Source: DAHUYF01 sp963789275 (lineage in GTDB: Bacteria; Pseudomonadota; Alphaproteobacteria; ATCC43930; CGMCC-115725). Taken from it: 64,000 bases of DNA. A program made the translations under genes and the position numbers. Numbering within the stretch: the first letter of the stretch is position 1; each line of letters starts with the position of its first letter. The notes under the pieces are model-generated. The model made no database searches and was not told where the DNA came from. It saw nothing but the letters and a program-made list of their open reading frames with translations. The stretch is from contig CAWBKF010000004.1 in NCBI GenBank assembly GCA_963789275.1, positions 744,001 through 808,000 of the forward strand, written 5' to 3'. This document shows positions 56,013-63,788 of this stretch, piece by piece.

Positions 56013-57131
56013 ATGCGCGACAGACTGATCCACGTCACCCGTATCCCGACCAAAAACCCTGGCGACGTGTCGGGCTTGGTACGCCTCATCGAGGCCGGCA
56101 CCGTCGACCCCGCGACGATCCTGGCCGTGCTGGGCAAGACCGAAGGCAATGGCGGCGTGAACGATTTCACCCGCGAATATGCGACGGCGGCGCTCTCAGC
56201 CGCGCTGGCGCCGCGTCTCGGCCTGTCGCCGCGTGAGGTCGAGGAGAAGATCGCCTTCGTCATGTCGGGCGGCACGGAAGGCGTGCTGAGCCCGCATATC
56301 ACCGTCTTCGCGCGCACGGTCCTTGCCGGCGGCGGCGCCGGGCAGGACATCGCCGGCAAGCGCCTCAGCATCGGCATCGCGCACACGCGCGACTTCATGC
56401 CCGAAGAAGTCGGCCGTGCCGCGCAGGTCGACGAGACCGCACAGGCCGTGCGCATCGCGATGATCGATGCGAACATCCATGATCCCCAAGACGTGCACTT
56501 CGTGCAGATCAAATGCCCCTTGCTGACCAGCGACCGCGTCGAAGCGGCGCTGGCCCGCGGACGCAAGACCGCGACGACGAGCGCCTATGGATCGATGGGC
56601 TACTCGCGCGGCGCATCGGCGCTCGGCGTTGCGGTGGCGCTCGGCGAGATCGACGGCGTCGTCGGCGACGATCAGGTGCTGAAGAACTGGGACCTGTTCT
56701 CCTCCGTCGCCTCCACCTCGGCCGGCATCGAGCTCATGCACAACGTGGTCATCGTCATGGGAAATTCGGCGTCTTCGGCGAGCCCGTTCGTCATCGGTCA
56801 CGCCGTCATGCGCGACGCGATCGATCTCGCGGCGGTGATCACCGCGCTGGAGAGCGTGGGCCTCACCGCCGAGGGAAAGCTCGATTCAGTCGCCCGCGAC
56901 CGCCTGGTCAATATTTTCGCCAAGGCGGAAGCCTCGCCCGATGGCAGCGTGCGCGGCTTTCGCCACACCATGCTCGACAATTCCGATGTCGGATCGACCC
57001 GGCATGCGCGCGCCGCCCTGGGCGGGCTCATCGGCGGGCTGGCGGGGACCGGCGCGGTCTATGTTTCCGGCGGCGCCGAGCATCAGGGACCGCCTGGCGG
57101 CGGCCCCGTGGCCGTCATCGCCCGCATGTGA
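56013..57131 (+). CDS. Ring-opening amidohydrolase (cyanuric acid hydrolase/barbiturase family)
   Basis: A 372-aa member of the AtzD/TrzD/barbiturase family, a unique fold of three related domains with Ser-Lys dyads that hydrolyse cyclic imides. The three serine motifs are visible: VMSGGTEGVL near residue 88, GNSASSASPFVIGHAVMRD near residue 250, and YVSGGAEHQGPPGG near the end. The N-terminal LAVLGKTEGNGGVNDFTREY is also family-typical. The choice between cyanuric acid and barbiturate cannot be made by eye, and no biuret or ureidomalonate hydrolase gene is nearby. It follows hairpins and is probably not part of the oxalate transcript. Confidence 0.9.
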   Translation: MRDRLIHVTRIPTKNPGDVSGLVRLIEAGTVDPATILAVLGKTEGNGGVNDFTREYATAALSAALAPRLGLSPREVEEKIAFVMSGGTEGVLSPHITVFARTVLAGGGAGQDIAGKRLSIGIAHTRDFMPEEVGRAAQVDETAQAVRIAMIDANIHDPQDVHFVQIKCPLLTSDRVEAALARGRKTATTSAYGSMGYSRGASALGVAVALGEIDGVVGDDQVLKNWDLFSSVASTSAGIELMHNVVIVMGNSASSASPFVIGHAVMRDAIDLAAVITALESVGLTAEGKLDSVARDRLVNIFAKAEASPDGSVRGFRHTMLDNSDVGSTRHARAALGGLIGGLAGTGAVYVSGGAEHQGPPGGGPVAVIARM

Positions 57132-57150
57132 TCGGCGGCCCCTCGCGCCT

Positions 57151-57915
57151 TCAGCCGGTCGCGTCTTCCAACCAGCGCAGCGATCCCGGCGTCGTGAGCG
57201 TCTCGCCCGTCTCCAGCAGCGTCTTGAGGCCGGAGAGGACCATCGGCCAGCCGCCATAAAGCTGGGCATTGGCATCCTCGCGCAGCTGATCGTGGGTCAC
57301 CGTCAGCCGGCATAAATCGCCGATCGGCTCGATCTCCCAGGTCACGCGCGAGGTGCCTTCGCTTTTCACGTCCTCTCCCCAGAGCGCGCGAAAGCTCTGC
57401 ACCAGCCGGCGCGGCGGATCGACCTCCAGATTCTCGCCCTCGAAGATCGGCGTCCCCCGGCCGGTGCCCCTATACGCAGAGCCTTTTGTCCAATCCGAGG
57501 TGACGATCGCGCCGAAGGTATATTTGCGCCGCATCTCGGTCTCGGTGATCGCCGCCCAGAGGCGCTCGGGCGTCGTCTTGATGTAGATCTCGAAGATTTT
57601 CTCCATCGTCCTGTCCTCCAATCGCTGCTTGAGGCCGCTCAGCGCCGCGGCCCAGGGCTCGGCGTATTTGCTCACCCAGCGGTCGTGGATGAGCCGGATC
57701 GGGACGGCGTTCAGGAAGTGCAGCTTCTCGCGGCCGCGGCGCCGGGTCACGACGAGGCCCGCCTCCTCGAGCACCCGCAAATGCTTCATGACGCCGAAGC
57801 GGGTCATCGGCAGCCGCCCCTCGAGCGCACCAAGCGTCTGCCCGTCTTGCCTGAACAGCTCGTCGAGCAGGCTTCGGCGTGTCGGGTCGGCGAGGGCTCT
57901 GAACACGTCATCCAT
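57151..57915 (-). CDS. ArsR-type regulator fused to an AHSA1/SRPBCC domain
   Basis: A 254-aa fusion. Residues 1-95 form an ArsR winged helix (FRALADPTRRSLLDELF, TRFGVMKHLRVLEEAGLVVT, RRGREKLHFL). Residues ~104-254 form an AHSA1-like START domain (IYIKTTPERLWAAITETEMR, WTKGSAYRG, GWPMVLSGLKTLLE). In most genomes these are two adjacent genes, as in the next unit at 58015-58775; here they are one chain. No frame break is needed for the fusion. The 16-base palindrome at 57940-57955 upstream is a likely operator. Confidence 0.88.
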   Translation of the reverse strand: MDDVFRALADPTRRSLLDELFRQDGQTLGALEGRLPMTRFGVMKHLRVLEEAGLVVTRRRGREKLHFLNAVPIRLIHDRWVSKYAEPWAAALSGLKQRLEDRTMEKIFEIYIKTTPERLWAAITETEMRRKYTFGAIVTSDWTKGSAYRGTGRGTPIFEGENLEVDPPRRLVQSFRALWGEDVKSEGTSRVTWEIEPIGDLCRLTVTHDQLREDANAQLYGGWPMVLSGLKTLLETGETLTTPGSLRWLEDATG

Positions 57916-57939
57916 GGCGGACCATCGCGTGGATAATAG

Positions 57940-57955
57940 GTGACTAATTGGTCAC
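57940..57955. promoter_or_regulatory. Palindromic operator candidate of the ArsR-AHSA1 fusion gene
   Basis: GTGAC-taattg-GTCAC, perfect 5-bp arms with a 6-base spacer, 25 bases upstream of the minus-strand start at 57915. The position suits autorepression by the ArsR domain. Confidence 0.6.
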
Positions 57956-57988
57956 ATGTCAAGCCGTCGATCTTCCGGCTTGCTAATT

Positions 57989-58006
57989 CATAACCAGTAA
58001 GTTATG
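57989..58006. promoter_or_regulatory. Palindromic operator candidate of the second ArsR gene
   Basis: CATAAC-cagtaa-GTTATG, perfect 6-bp arms with a 6-base spacer, ending 8 bases before the ATG at 58015. Same architecture as the 57940 site but a different half-site, so the two regulators likely have separate specificities. Confidence 0.6.
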
Positions 58007-58014
58007 GATTGTCC

Positions 58015-58338
58015 ATGCAGGCCGCGCCCGATATCCTCTTCAAGACCCTTGCCGATCCAACCCGCCGGGCGATCTTCGAGCGGCTGTGCCGTGACGGCGA
58101 GCTGACCGTCCACGTGCTGACCGACCATTCGGGCGTCTCGCAGCCTGCCGTCTCAAAGCATCTCGGTGTCCTCAAGCTCGCCGGACTGGTGCGCGACCGG
58201 CGCGAGGGACGCGAGGCCCATTACAGCGCCGAGCCGCGCGCTCTGGCGCCGCTTCTCGACTGGATGGGTCTCTATGGCGCCTTCTGGCGCGACCGGTTCG
58301 ACCGCCTGGAAGCCTTGTTGAAGAGGATGGATCAATGA
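58015..58338 (+). CDS. ArsR-family transcriptional regulator
   Basis: A 107-aa winged-helix repressor (DILFKTLADPTRRAIFERLC, HSGVSQPAVSKHLGVLKLAG, LVRDRREGREAHYSAEPR, and a C-terminal helix). No metal-binding cysteines are in the recognition helix, so it belongs to the AHSA1-associated subgroup rather than the arsenic sensors. ATG 58015; a TTG six bases upstream is less likely. Its stop overlaps the AHSA1 gene start (ATGA). Confidence 0.9.
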   Translation: MQAAPDILFKTLADPTRRAIFERLCRDGELTVHVLTDHSGVSQPAVSKHLGVLKLAGLVRDRREGREAHYSAEPRALAPLLDWMGLYGAFWRDRFDRLEALLKRMDQ

Positions 58339-58775
58339 CCAAGCCCGCCGCGACGCGTTCCCTCGTCATCGAACGCGAGATGCCGCATCCGCCGGAAAAA
58401 GTCTGGCGCGCGCTGACGCAAGGACCGCTGATCGAGGCGTGGCTGATGCAGAATGACTTCCAGCCGGTCGTGGGCCAGAAGTTCAATTTCCGCGCCACGC
58501 CCATGCCGCATTGGAACGGCGTCACCGACTGCGAAGTCCTGATCGTCGAGCCCAACCGGCGGCTCTCCTACAGCTGGAACGCGTCGGGCGCGGAGGAGGC
58601 AGGCGGATTGAAGACAGTCGTCACCTGGACGCTGACACCGACCGCGGGCGGCGTTCTCGTGCGCATGGAGCAGTCGGGCTTCCGGCCCGAAGAAGAGGCC
58701 AACTACCAGGGCGCGCGCTATGGCTGGCAGCGCAATGTCGCGAGCCTCGAAAAAGTGGCCGCGGGGCTGGACTGA
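58335..58775 (+). CDS. AHSA1/SRPBCC-domain protein
   Basis: A 146-aa START-like hydrophobic-pocket protein (REMPHPPEKVWRALTQGPLI, WLMQNDFQPVVGQKFNF, GVLVRMEQSGF, GWQRNVASLEKVAAGL). Such proteins are commonly paired with an ArsR repressor, as here; ligands are unknown. ATG at 58335 overlaps the ArsR stop. Confidence 0.9.
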   Translation: MTKPAATRSLVIEREMPHPPEKVWRALTQGPLIEAWLMQNDFQPVVGQKFNFRATPMPHWNGVTDCEVLIVEPNRRLSYSWNASGAEEAGGLKTVVTWTLTPTAGGVLVRMEQSGFRPEEEANYQGARYGWQRNVASLEKVAAGLD

Positions 58776-58777
58776 AA

Positions 58778-59341
58778 ATGGCGCAGGTATCGCGCTATCA
58801 TCCGCTGCTCGTGGCGCTGCATTGGCTGCTGGCCGTTCTGATCATTGCCGCCTTGGCCGTAGGGTTTTTCGGATTGGCGCCGATGCCCAATGCCGATCCG
58901 CGCAAGATCGCCGTTCTGCGGCTGCACATGGCCGGCGGAATGCTGATTCTCGCCTTGACGGCCGTCCGCTTTATCGTGCGATTGCGGACGACACATCCGC
59001 CGGCGGCAATGACGGGTCATTCGATCCCGGACCGGATGGCGCCGATCGCGCATTACGGCTTCTACGTCCTGGTCGTCTTGATGGTAGCGACCGGTTACGC
59101 GACGGGGATTCTTGCGGGGTTGCCGGCGATCGTGTTCGGTGGGTCAGGGGACCCGCTGCCGGCAACCTTCGCGGCTTATCCGACGCTGACGGCGCATGGC
59201 TACGTCGCGGCGCTGCTGGCCGGCCTCATCGTTCTGCATGTGCTTGCCGCGGTCTACCACCAAGTCGTCAAAGGCGACTCCCTGTTCCGGCGAATGTCCT
59301 TCGGACGACGCGTCGCGGATCCCTCGGCTCCGCCGGAATAA
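58778..59341 (+). CDS. Cytochrome b561-family di-heme membrane protein
   Basis: A 187-aa protein with four membrane helices. Heme histidines are placed as in prokaryotic b561: YHPLLVALHWLLAVLIIAAL in helix 1, LRLHMAGGMLILALTAVRFI in helix 2, and GYVAALLAGLIVLHVLAAVY with a following YHQVVKGDSLFRRM in helix 4. It would pass electrons from quinol or superoxide across the membrane. It begins two bases after the AHSA1 stop. The last 105 bases recur in degraded form at 61530-61634. Confidence 0.92.
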   Translation: MAQVSRYHPLLVALHWLLAVLIIAALAVGFFGLAPMPNADPRKIAVLRLHMAGGMLILALTAVRFIVRLRTTHPPAAMTGHSIPDRMAPIAHYGFYVLVVLMVATGYATGILAGLPAIVFGGSGDPLPATFAAYPTLTAHGYVAALLAGLIVLHVLAAVYHQVVKGDSLFRRMSFGRRVADPSAPPE

Positions 59342-59504
59342 ATCGCCTCACACAGATAAGCCTCGCTCCCGGTGATCTCCGCTGCTGCCGCGCCGCAGCA
59401 GCAAGTCCTTCTCCGCCGCGGCGACACCGACGACAAGGGACCGCCCCGTTCCGGGCTGCGCCACGCCCCGACTGTGAACCGAGGGAAGCAACAAGGGTTC
59501 TCGA

Positions 59505-59864
59505 ATGATTGAAAACATCAGCGCCGTCACTCTCGCCACTCACGATATGCCGCGTGCCGTCCGCTTCTACGCCACCCTTGGATTTGAGATCGTCCACGGC
59601 GGCGAAGATGCTGCATTCACCAGCTTCCGGGCGGGAGCGAGCTATCTCAATCTCATTGCGCAACCGACGGAGCGACACTGGGCTTGGTGGGGCCGCGCAA
59701 TATTTTACGTGTCCGACGTAGACGCCCTATACGCTCGCGCAATCGCGGCCGGCTACCAGGCGGAAGCGCCGCCGCGCGACGCCGCGTGGGGAGAGCGATT
59801 TTTCCATCTGATGGCTCCGGACGGGCACGAACTGAGCTTCGCCCGGCCGTTGCGACCGGCGTAG
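59505..59864 (+). CDS. VOC-superfamily (glyoxalase-like) protein
   Basis: A 119-aa vicinal-oxygen-chelate protein with two beta-alpha-beta3 units: ISAVTLATHDMPRAVRFYAT then FTSFRAGASYLNLI, and AIFYVSDVDALYARAIAAGY then FFHLMAPDGHELSFARPL. The metal-ligand pattern (ending HELSFA) is typical of glyoxalase, dioxygenase or resistance proteins; function not assignable. It lies between two copies of the b561 3' end. Confidence 0.88.
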   Translation: MIENISAVTLATHDMPRAVRFYATLGFEIVHGGEDAAFTSFRAGASYLNLIAQPTERHWAWWGRAIFYVSDVDALYARAIAAGYQAEAPPRDAAWGERFFHLMAPDGHELSFARPLRPA

Positions 59865-59870
59865 GGAAGC

Positions 59871-59918
59871 AGGAGCCCTCTGCGGGAATCCCGCTCGTAC
59901 GGTTGTGTGCGGGGGGCG
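59871..59918 (+). other. Stem-loop resembling the segment before a group II intron reverse-transcriptase gene
   Basis: GGAGCCCTCTGCGGGAATCC, then CGCTCGTACGGTTGTGTGCG and GGGGGGC, fits the common bacterial group II intron pattern in which a GAGCC...GGTT stem with an inner hairpin precedes a G-run. It begins 7 bases after the VOC stop. No reverse-transcriptase frame follows, so at most this is a remnant. Confidence 0.35.
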
Positions 59919-60133
59919 CGCAGTCATGCGCGTTCTTGCCGCGAGCGCATGTATCCCGAAAGACGCTGCCGTTCCCGCTGCTTGTTCCGCCGTGCCCGCG
60001 AGAAGCGGGGACCCAGGGGCTTTCGGGAACAGCGGTTGTAGAGAAAATCTAAACGAAATTCGGTCTAGTGTCGCCGCACGGGGGACCGTCGAGCACGGTG
60101 GTTGACGTAGATCTGCGCAACAGGGGGAACGAG

Positions 60134-60541
60134 ATGGAGACCAGGCGCCAGCACTACAAGTCGTTCACGCACCCTTCCGGAACGGTCTTCTGGTTCGGCG
60201 CTTACCTCGCGCTGGTCGCCGTCCTCCTGTTCACCGTGCCCGGGCTGTTCCTGTCGGTTCTTCAGCTTCCGCCGCCAAGCGATCCGTGGATCCGCGTCCT
60301 CGCCGTGCCGGTCTTCAATTTCGGCGTGATGTACACGGCAATGGCGCGATGGGCACCTTCCGCGGTCTTGAGCATGACCGCGGTCACGCGATCCTGGGTG
60401 ATCGTCGCCTTCGGGCTTCTTGTCGTACTCGACTTGGCGCCTCCGATCGTGCTGCTCTTCGCCGTGGTCGATCTCGCGGGCGCGCTTTGGACGTTTTGGG
60501 CGCTTAAGCGGGAAAAGGCGACGGCACCCGCCAGCGCCTGA
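60134..60541 (+). CDS. Hypothetical four-helix membrane protein
   Basis: A 135-aa integral membrane protein with four hydrophobic helices (VFWFGAYLALVAVLLFTVPG, VLAVPVFNFGVMYTAMARWA, WVIVAFGLLVVLDLAPPIVL, AVVDLAGALWTFWALKRE). No known family was recognised. ATG 60134 has AGGGGGAACGAG upstream; the upstream in-frame start is unlikely. A hairpin at 60551-60585 follows the stop. Confidence 0.7.
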   Translation: METRRQHYKSFTHPSGTVFWFGAYLALVAVLLFTVPGLFLSVLQLPPPSDPWIRVLAVPVFNFGVMYTAMARWAPSAVLSMTAVTRSWVIVAFGLLVVLDLAPPIVLLFAVVDLAGALWTFWALKREKATAPASA

Positions 60542-60550
60542 AGCCGGAAG

Positions 60551-60585
60551 AATTACGGTGACAGCTTAAACTGTCACCCGTAATT
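60551..60585. terminator. Hairpin after the membrane protein gene, REP-like
   Basis: AATTACGGTGACAG and CTGTCACCCGTAATT form a long stem with one bulged base and a CTTAAA loop. The sequence resembles REP elements seen near REP-associated transposases. A degraded echo (ATTACGATGACAGTTTACT) occurs at 61354-61372. Confidence 0.6.
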
Positions 60586-60663
60586 CCTGGAAACGGCAGA
60601 GGAGCCTGCTGAGGACCAGAATTCACGCACTCATCTGGCACGACTGCAGGCAGCACCACCCGC

Positions 60664-60950
60664 CTACGCATCAGGCCACGCTCGGGCAATTGCACCAAGC
60701 CACATCATGACCAACATTGCTCCCCTGACGACAAGTCGCAACAGGCGCCACGGCGCCGTGCTGGCCGGACGCTTAAACTCTCGCCAAATGAGCAGGGAAG
60801 CCCAGACCATGCTCGATCCCATAATGGCGACGTTACTTGTCGCCTCACCCAAAAAAACTCCAAGATGACTACTCAAGAGCAGAACAAAATCGACCCCAAA
60901 AACATGTGGTAAAACACCGAGTTCGAAGGGCCACGAAGCAAAGCGCAAAG
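60664..60950 (-). CDS. Possible small membrane protein, lower-GC region
   Basis: A frame of up to 95 residues within this span with two or three hydrophobic stretches (LGVLPHVFGVDFVLLLSSHL, VAIMGSSMVWASLLIW, LLRLVVRGAMLVMMWLGAIA). The start is uncertain: TTG near 60950 is possible, and anything further upstream would overlap the well-supported plus-strand gene at 60982. No family recognised. Confidence 0.3.
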
Positions 60951-60981
60951 TGGTCGATATGATCTGACAGGAGGACCAATC

Positions 60982-61290
60982 GTGCTGCAGTTTCGTACAA
61001 TGGATGCGGAAACGCATAAAGCAATCATGGGATGGAGGAATTCCCAAGACGTAACCTTCATCCTGCTCAAAGCTAACGGCGCCAGCTGCTACGCCATTGC
61101 CAGAAGCGATAAGGATAACTTGGTCGCTGAGTTTGATGAGGCAGCCGGCGACCGTCTTATTTGGCCATGGGTCGGACAGTTTAGCACAGCTATATTTCAG
61201 CTTTCCCGCGCTGACCTGCGAATCTCCTATTTCAAAAAAGGGGGTCAGCCTGTTTCGGGAAAAACGCTTCCGGGAGATGCCAAGTTATAA
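60982..61290 (+). CDS. Hypothetical protein, lower-GC region
   Basis: A 102-aa soluble protein (MLQFRTMDAETHKAIMGWRN, DVTFILLKANGASCYAIARS, FSTAIFQLSRADLRISYF). No known domain. The GTG start at 60982 has an excellent AGGAGG site 7 bases upstream. Base composition is less GC-rich than its neighbours, consistent with a foreign origin. Confidence 0.55.
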   Translation: MLQFRTMDAETHKAIMGWRNSQDVTFILLKANGASCYAIARSDKDNLVAEFDEAAGDRLIWPWVGQFSTAIFQLSRADLRISYFKKGGQPVSGKTLPGDAKL

Positions 61291-61529
61291 CAAGGGCGAT
61301 TTGACGGCCTACCACGCGCAGTCGCCGCCGGTGAGTAAGTCGCGCGGTCCGGATATTACGATGACAGTTTACTAAATAGATCATGCCGTATCGCAGAAGG
61401 AGCAGAAGGACGCTGCCGAGGCGTTCGGCCGCTCGCGAGCGGCCCAAAACGGCGCTGATCGCAACCTGTCCCTGATCTCCTTGTCTCAGCGCAGGGGTGC
61501 AGTCCAGTACTCTAATCCGATTTACGCGA
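61291..61529. other. Gene-free spacer with a perfect 18-bp palindrome
   Basis: No convincing gene. GGCCGCTCGCGAGCGGCC (61427-61444) is a perfect palindrome without a loop, and the REP echo at 61354-61372 lies here. The end abuts the duplicated b561 fragment. Confidence 0.5.
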
Positions 61530-61634
61530 CATGTGCTTGCGGCGGTCTACCACCAATTCGTCAGAGGGGACGCGCTGTTCCGGCGGATGTCCTTCGGACG
61601 ACGCGTCTCGACTCCCTCGGCTCCGCCGGAATAA
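61530..61634 (+). pseudogene. Second copy of the cytochrome b561 3' end
   Basis: The last ~105 bases of the b561 gene (59237-59341) recur here at about 90% identity by eye, in frame, ending at a TAA: HVLAAVYHQFVRGDALFRRM followed by SFGRRVSTPSAPPE. The rest of the gene is absent, so this is a truncated paralogue. The differences are spread along the fragment, so the copy is not recent. Confidence 0.85.
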
Positions 61635-61658
61635 CCCGCGCGTCACTGTCGGAGGAGT

Positions 61659-62366
61659 TTATGCCGGCGCAGCGGCGCCCTGCACCGCCCGGCGCAGCGC
61701 GGCCCGCGCCAGCAGGCGCGTGGAATCGAGCGTCGGCAGCGGGGAATTCGAATCGTTCATGATCAGCGGGATCTCGGTGCAGCCGAGAATGACGGCATCG
61801 CAACCCTCATTTTCCATGCGTCCGATAACCCGCTGGAAATAGCCGACCGCTTCGGGCTTGAAGACACCGCAAACCAACTCGTCCATGATGATGCGATTGA
61901 TTTCTTCGCGGTCGGCAGCGTTCGGGCGCACACACTCCAGTCCGCGCGCGGCGAGCTTTTCTGGATAGACGTCGCCGTCGACGAGCCAACGCGTCCCGAT
62001 TACGCCGAGGCGCCGGAATCCGAGATCGACGCCCCGTGCTGCGACGACCTCGGCGATGTGCAGCCAGGGCAGCGGTGATCGCGCTTCGATGTAAGGAAGC
62101 GCCTGGTGGATGGTATTGTCGGGGCAGATAAGGAAGTCGGCGCCGACTTTCGCAAGCTTCTGTGCGGAAGCGAGCATCAGCTCGCCCACGCCCTGCCAAT
62201 CGCCGCGGTCGAGGCGCGTCACGTAATCGGCGAGCGAGTGCGTGTGCATCGAGACCTCGGGATGAGCGTTCGCGCCGAGAAACTGCGCGCCCTCGTCGCA
62301 GATGGTCCGATAGCAAAGCGCCGCGCCTTCGGCCGAGCAGCCAACAATGCCGATGTGATGGGGCAT
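61659..62366 (-). CDS. Aspartate/glutamate racemase family protein
   Basis: A 235-aa cofactor-independent racemase. Both catalytic cysteines are in place: FLICPDNTIHQALPYI near residue 80 and AVILGCTEIPLIM near residue 195. MPHHIGIVGCSAEGAALCYR starts the fold, and LGVIGTRWLVDGDVYPEKLA follows the middle. It may racemise aspartate or a related acid. ATG 62366; convergent with the b561 fragment. Confidence 0.92.
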   Translation of the reverse strand: MPHHIGIVGCSAEGAALCYRTICDEGAQFLGANAHPEVSMHTHSLADYVTRLDRGDWQGVGELMLASAQKLAKVGADFLICPDNTIHQALPYIEARSPLPWLHIAEVVAARGVDLGFRRLGVIGTRWLVDGDVYPEKLAARGLECVRPNAADREEINRIIMDELVCGVFKPEAVGYFQRVIGRMENEGCDAVILGCTEIPLIMNDSNSPLPTLDSTRLLARAALRRAVQGAAAPA

Positions 62367-62653
62367 GACCTTCGGGCTCGCCCGGCTAAAGATAGTCCGC
62401 TCCAGCTGAGGCTAAGTACGGTCAGAGTAGATGTAAATAGCCAGAACTCAGGCAAGCTTGCTGAAATGCGCCTCGGGCAAAGCGCGCCATCGCGAGCCTT
62501 GGCTGACAAGGGCGAAGCCCTTACCATGGACAGTCGAACCGGTCTGCGGCGACCCGCTACGTCATCGGCGCAGGCCAAGTTTGTGTCGCTGGTGTACACC
62601 GGCGATGTAGGGGAGCTACCGAGAAGGCCGCGGGGCGTCGCTGAGACGGCAGT

Positions 62654-63036
62654 ATGACGGAAGATCGCTTCCTTAAACGCCTGCGCAAAAAGGCCCGCAA
62701 GGGCCTGCGGGGTTGGCCGGTTGCGACGATTGCGTTCTACGGTCCGACGATGAGCCAGGCGACAAAGGTCGCTGTCGGAATCGTGCCAGCCAAAGGCGCC
62801 GAGGCGGAAGAGTTGCGCGACTGGAAAGTGGATCATGGTGACATCCGTGGCGACCCCGGCATCGCCCGCGAGATATTGGAATTTATCGAGACGCATCGCG
62901 CGCAATCGGTGGTGATGACCGACGGCATCATCGGCTGCCCCCACCAGCAAGGCATCGACTACATTTGGGCGAATGGTGTCCGGTTTGCGAGTTTTGGCAC
63001 GGGCGCGATCGCTTTACCGGGCGGATGGTTCGATAG
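62654..63036 (+). CDS. Small protein with C/H-rich C-terminus (frame break near 62961-62968)
   Basis: The start is basic (MTEDRFLKRLRKKARKGLRG), followed by WPVATIAFYGPTMSQATKVA, and VVMTDGIIGCPHQQGIDY. In the raw frame the Cys-rich end is lost; a second frame reads GEWCPVCEFWHGRDRFTGRM and stops at 63036. Joining needs two bases removed or one added near 62965, for about 126 aa. The C-P-H plus C-P-x-C pattern suggests a zinc site. I recall similar uncharacterised short proteins in proteobacteria, but no function. The raw open frame runs on into the next gene by accident. Confidence 0.65.
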
Positions 63037-63217
63037 GTCTTGGCGCGGCATCACTTCCGGCTTTGTCCGCAGTCAGGGCGGGCGTACGCTTTGCCAGGGA
63101 GGGTCGGTTGGGCCGGACATCCGGGGAATGTCGCGTCACGTGTATTCTCCTGCGCATTCGCCGCATCCGCCATTCGACGACATCCCACAAAACCACAAGG
63201 CTAGGAGGAACCCTGGA

Positions 63218-63772
63218 ATGATTGAGAAACCGCTCAATCGGCGACAGTTCCTGCAGACCAGCGGGATGGTCGTCACCGGCATGGCGCTCACGTCTTCGGG
63301 CGTCATGCTCATCGCTCCGGACGGCGCCTGGGCGATGTCGCTGCAGGCGCTCGACGCCCCCGGCGCCCAATCGCTCATGGTGATGGCGCGGCGGCTCTAC
63401 CCCCACCCGACGCTCGGCGACATGTATTACGCCAAGGTGGTGTCCGATCTGGACGAGCAGGCCAAGGGAAACGCTACGGTCGGCGGGCAACTGAAAGACG
63501 GGGTTGCGGCGCTCGACCGGGCCAAGGGCATCCCTTGGCTCGAGCTTTCCGAGGGCAACCAGACCGAGGTGCTGGTGGGCATGGAGCGCACGGCCTTCTT
63601 TCAGGCGGTGCGCAGCGCCACGGTCTCGGGGATCTACAACAACCCGCTGGTCTGGCGCCATTTCGGCTATGAGGGATCGTCCTTCGAGGAAGGCGGCTAT
63701 CGCTATCGCGGCTTCAACGATCTTGCCTGGCTTCCCGAGCCGCCGGCAACGGCGAGCCCACCGGTCGACTGA
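63218..63772 (+). CDS. Tat-exported small subunit of a GMC-type dehydrogenase (gluconate 2-dehydrogenase subunit 3-like)
   Basis: A 184-aa protein with a twin-arginine signal (LNRRQFLQTSGMVVTGMALT) and a body typical of the gamma subunit of membrane-bound GMC dehydrogenases (ARRLYPHPTLGDMYYAKVVS, ERTAFFQAVRSATVSGIYNN, GYEGSSFEEGGYRYRGFNDL). It escorts the FAD subunit through the Tat pathway. AGGAGG precedes ATG 63218. The catalytic subunit gene starts 16 bases after its stop. Confidence 0.9.
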   Translation: MIEKPLNRRQFLQTSGMVVTGMALTSSGVMLIAPDGAWAMSLQALDAPGAQSLMVMARRLYPHPTLGDMYYAKVVSDLDEQAKGNATVGGQLKDGVAALDRAKGIPWLELSEGNQTEVLVGMERTAFFQAVRSATVSGIYNNPLVWRHFGYEGSSFEEGGYRYRGFNDLAWLPEPPATASPPVD

Positions 63773-63788
63773 GGAAAGGGAGGACACC

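Noticed and set aside
56013..57131. Assigning the ring-opening enzyme to the oxalate operon
   Set aside because: Three hairpins and 132 bases separate it from fdh1A, and no pathway step connects them directly.
62654..63772. 372-codon frame joining a small protein to a Tat-type subunit
   Set aside because: Accidental read-through. A Tat signal with its own AGGAGG site begins at 63218, and the first protein's Cys-rich end is in another frame.
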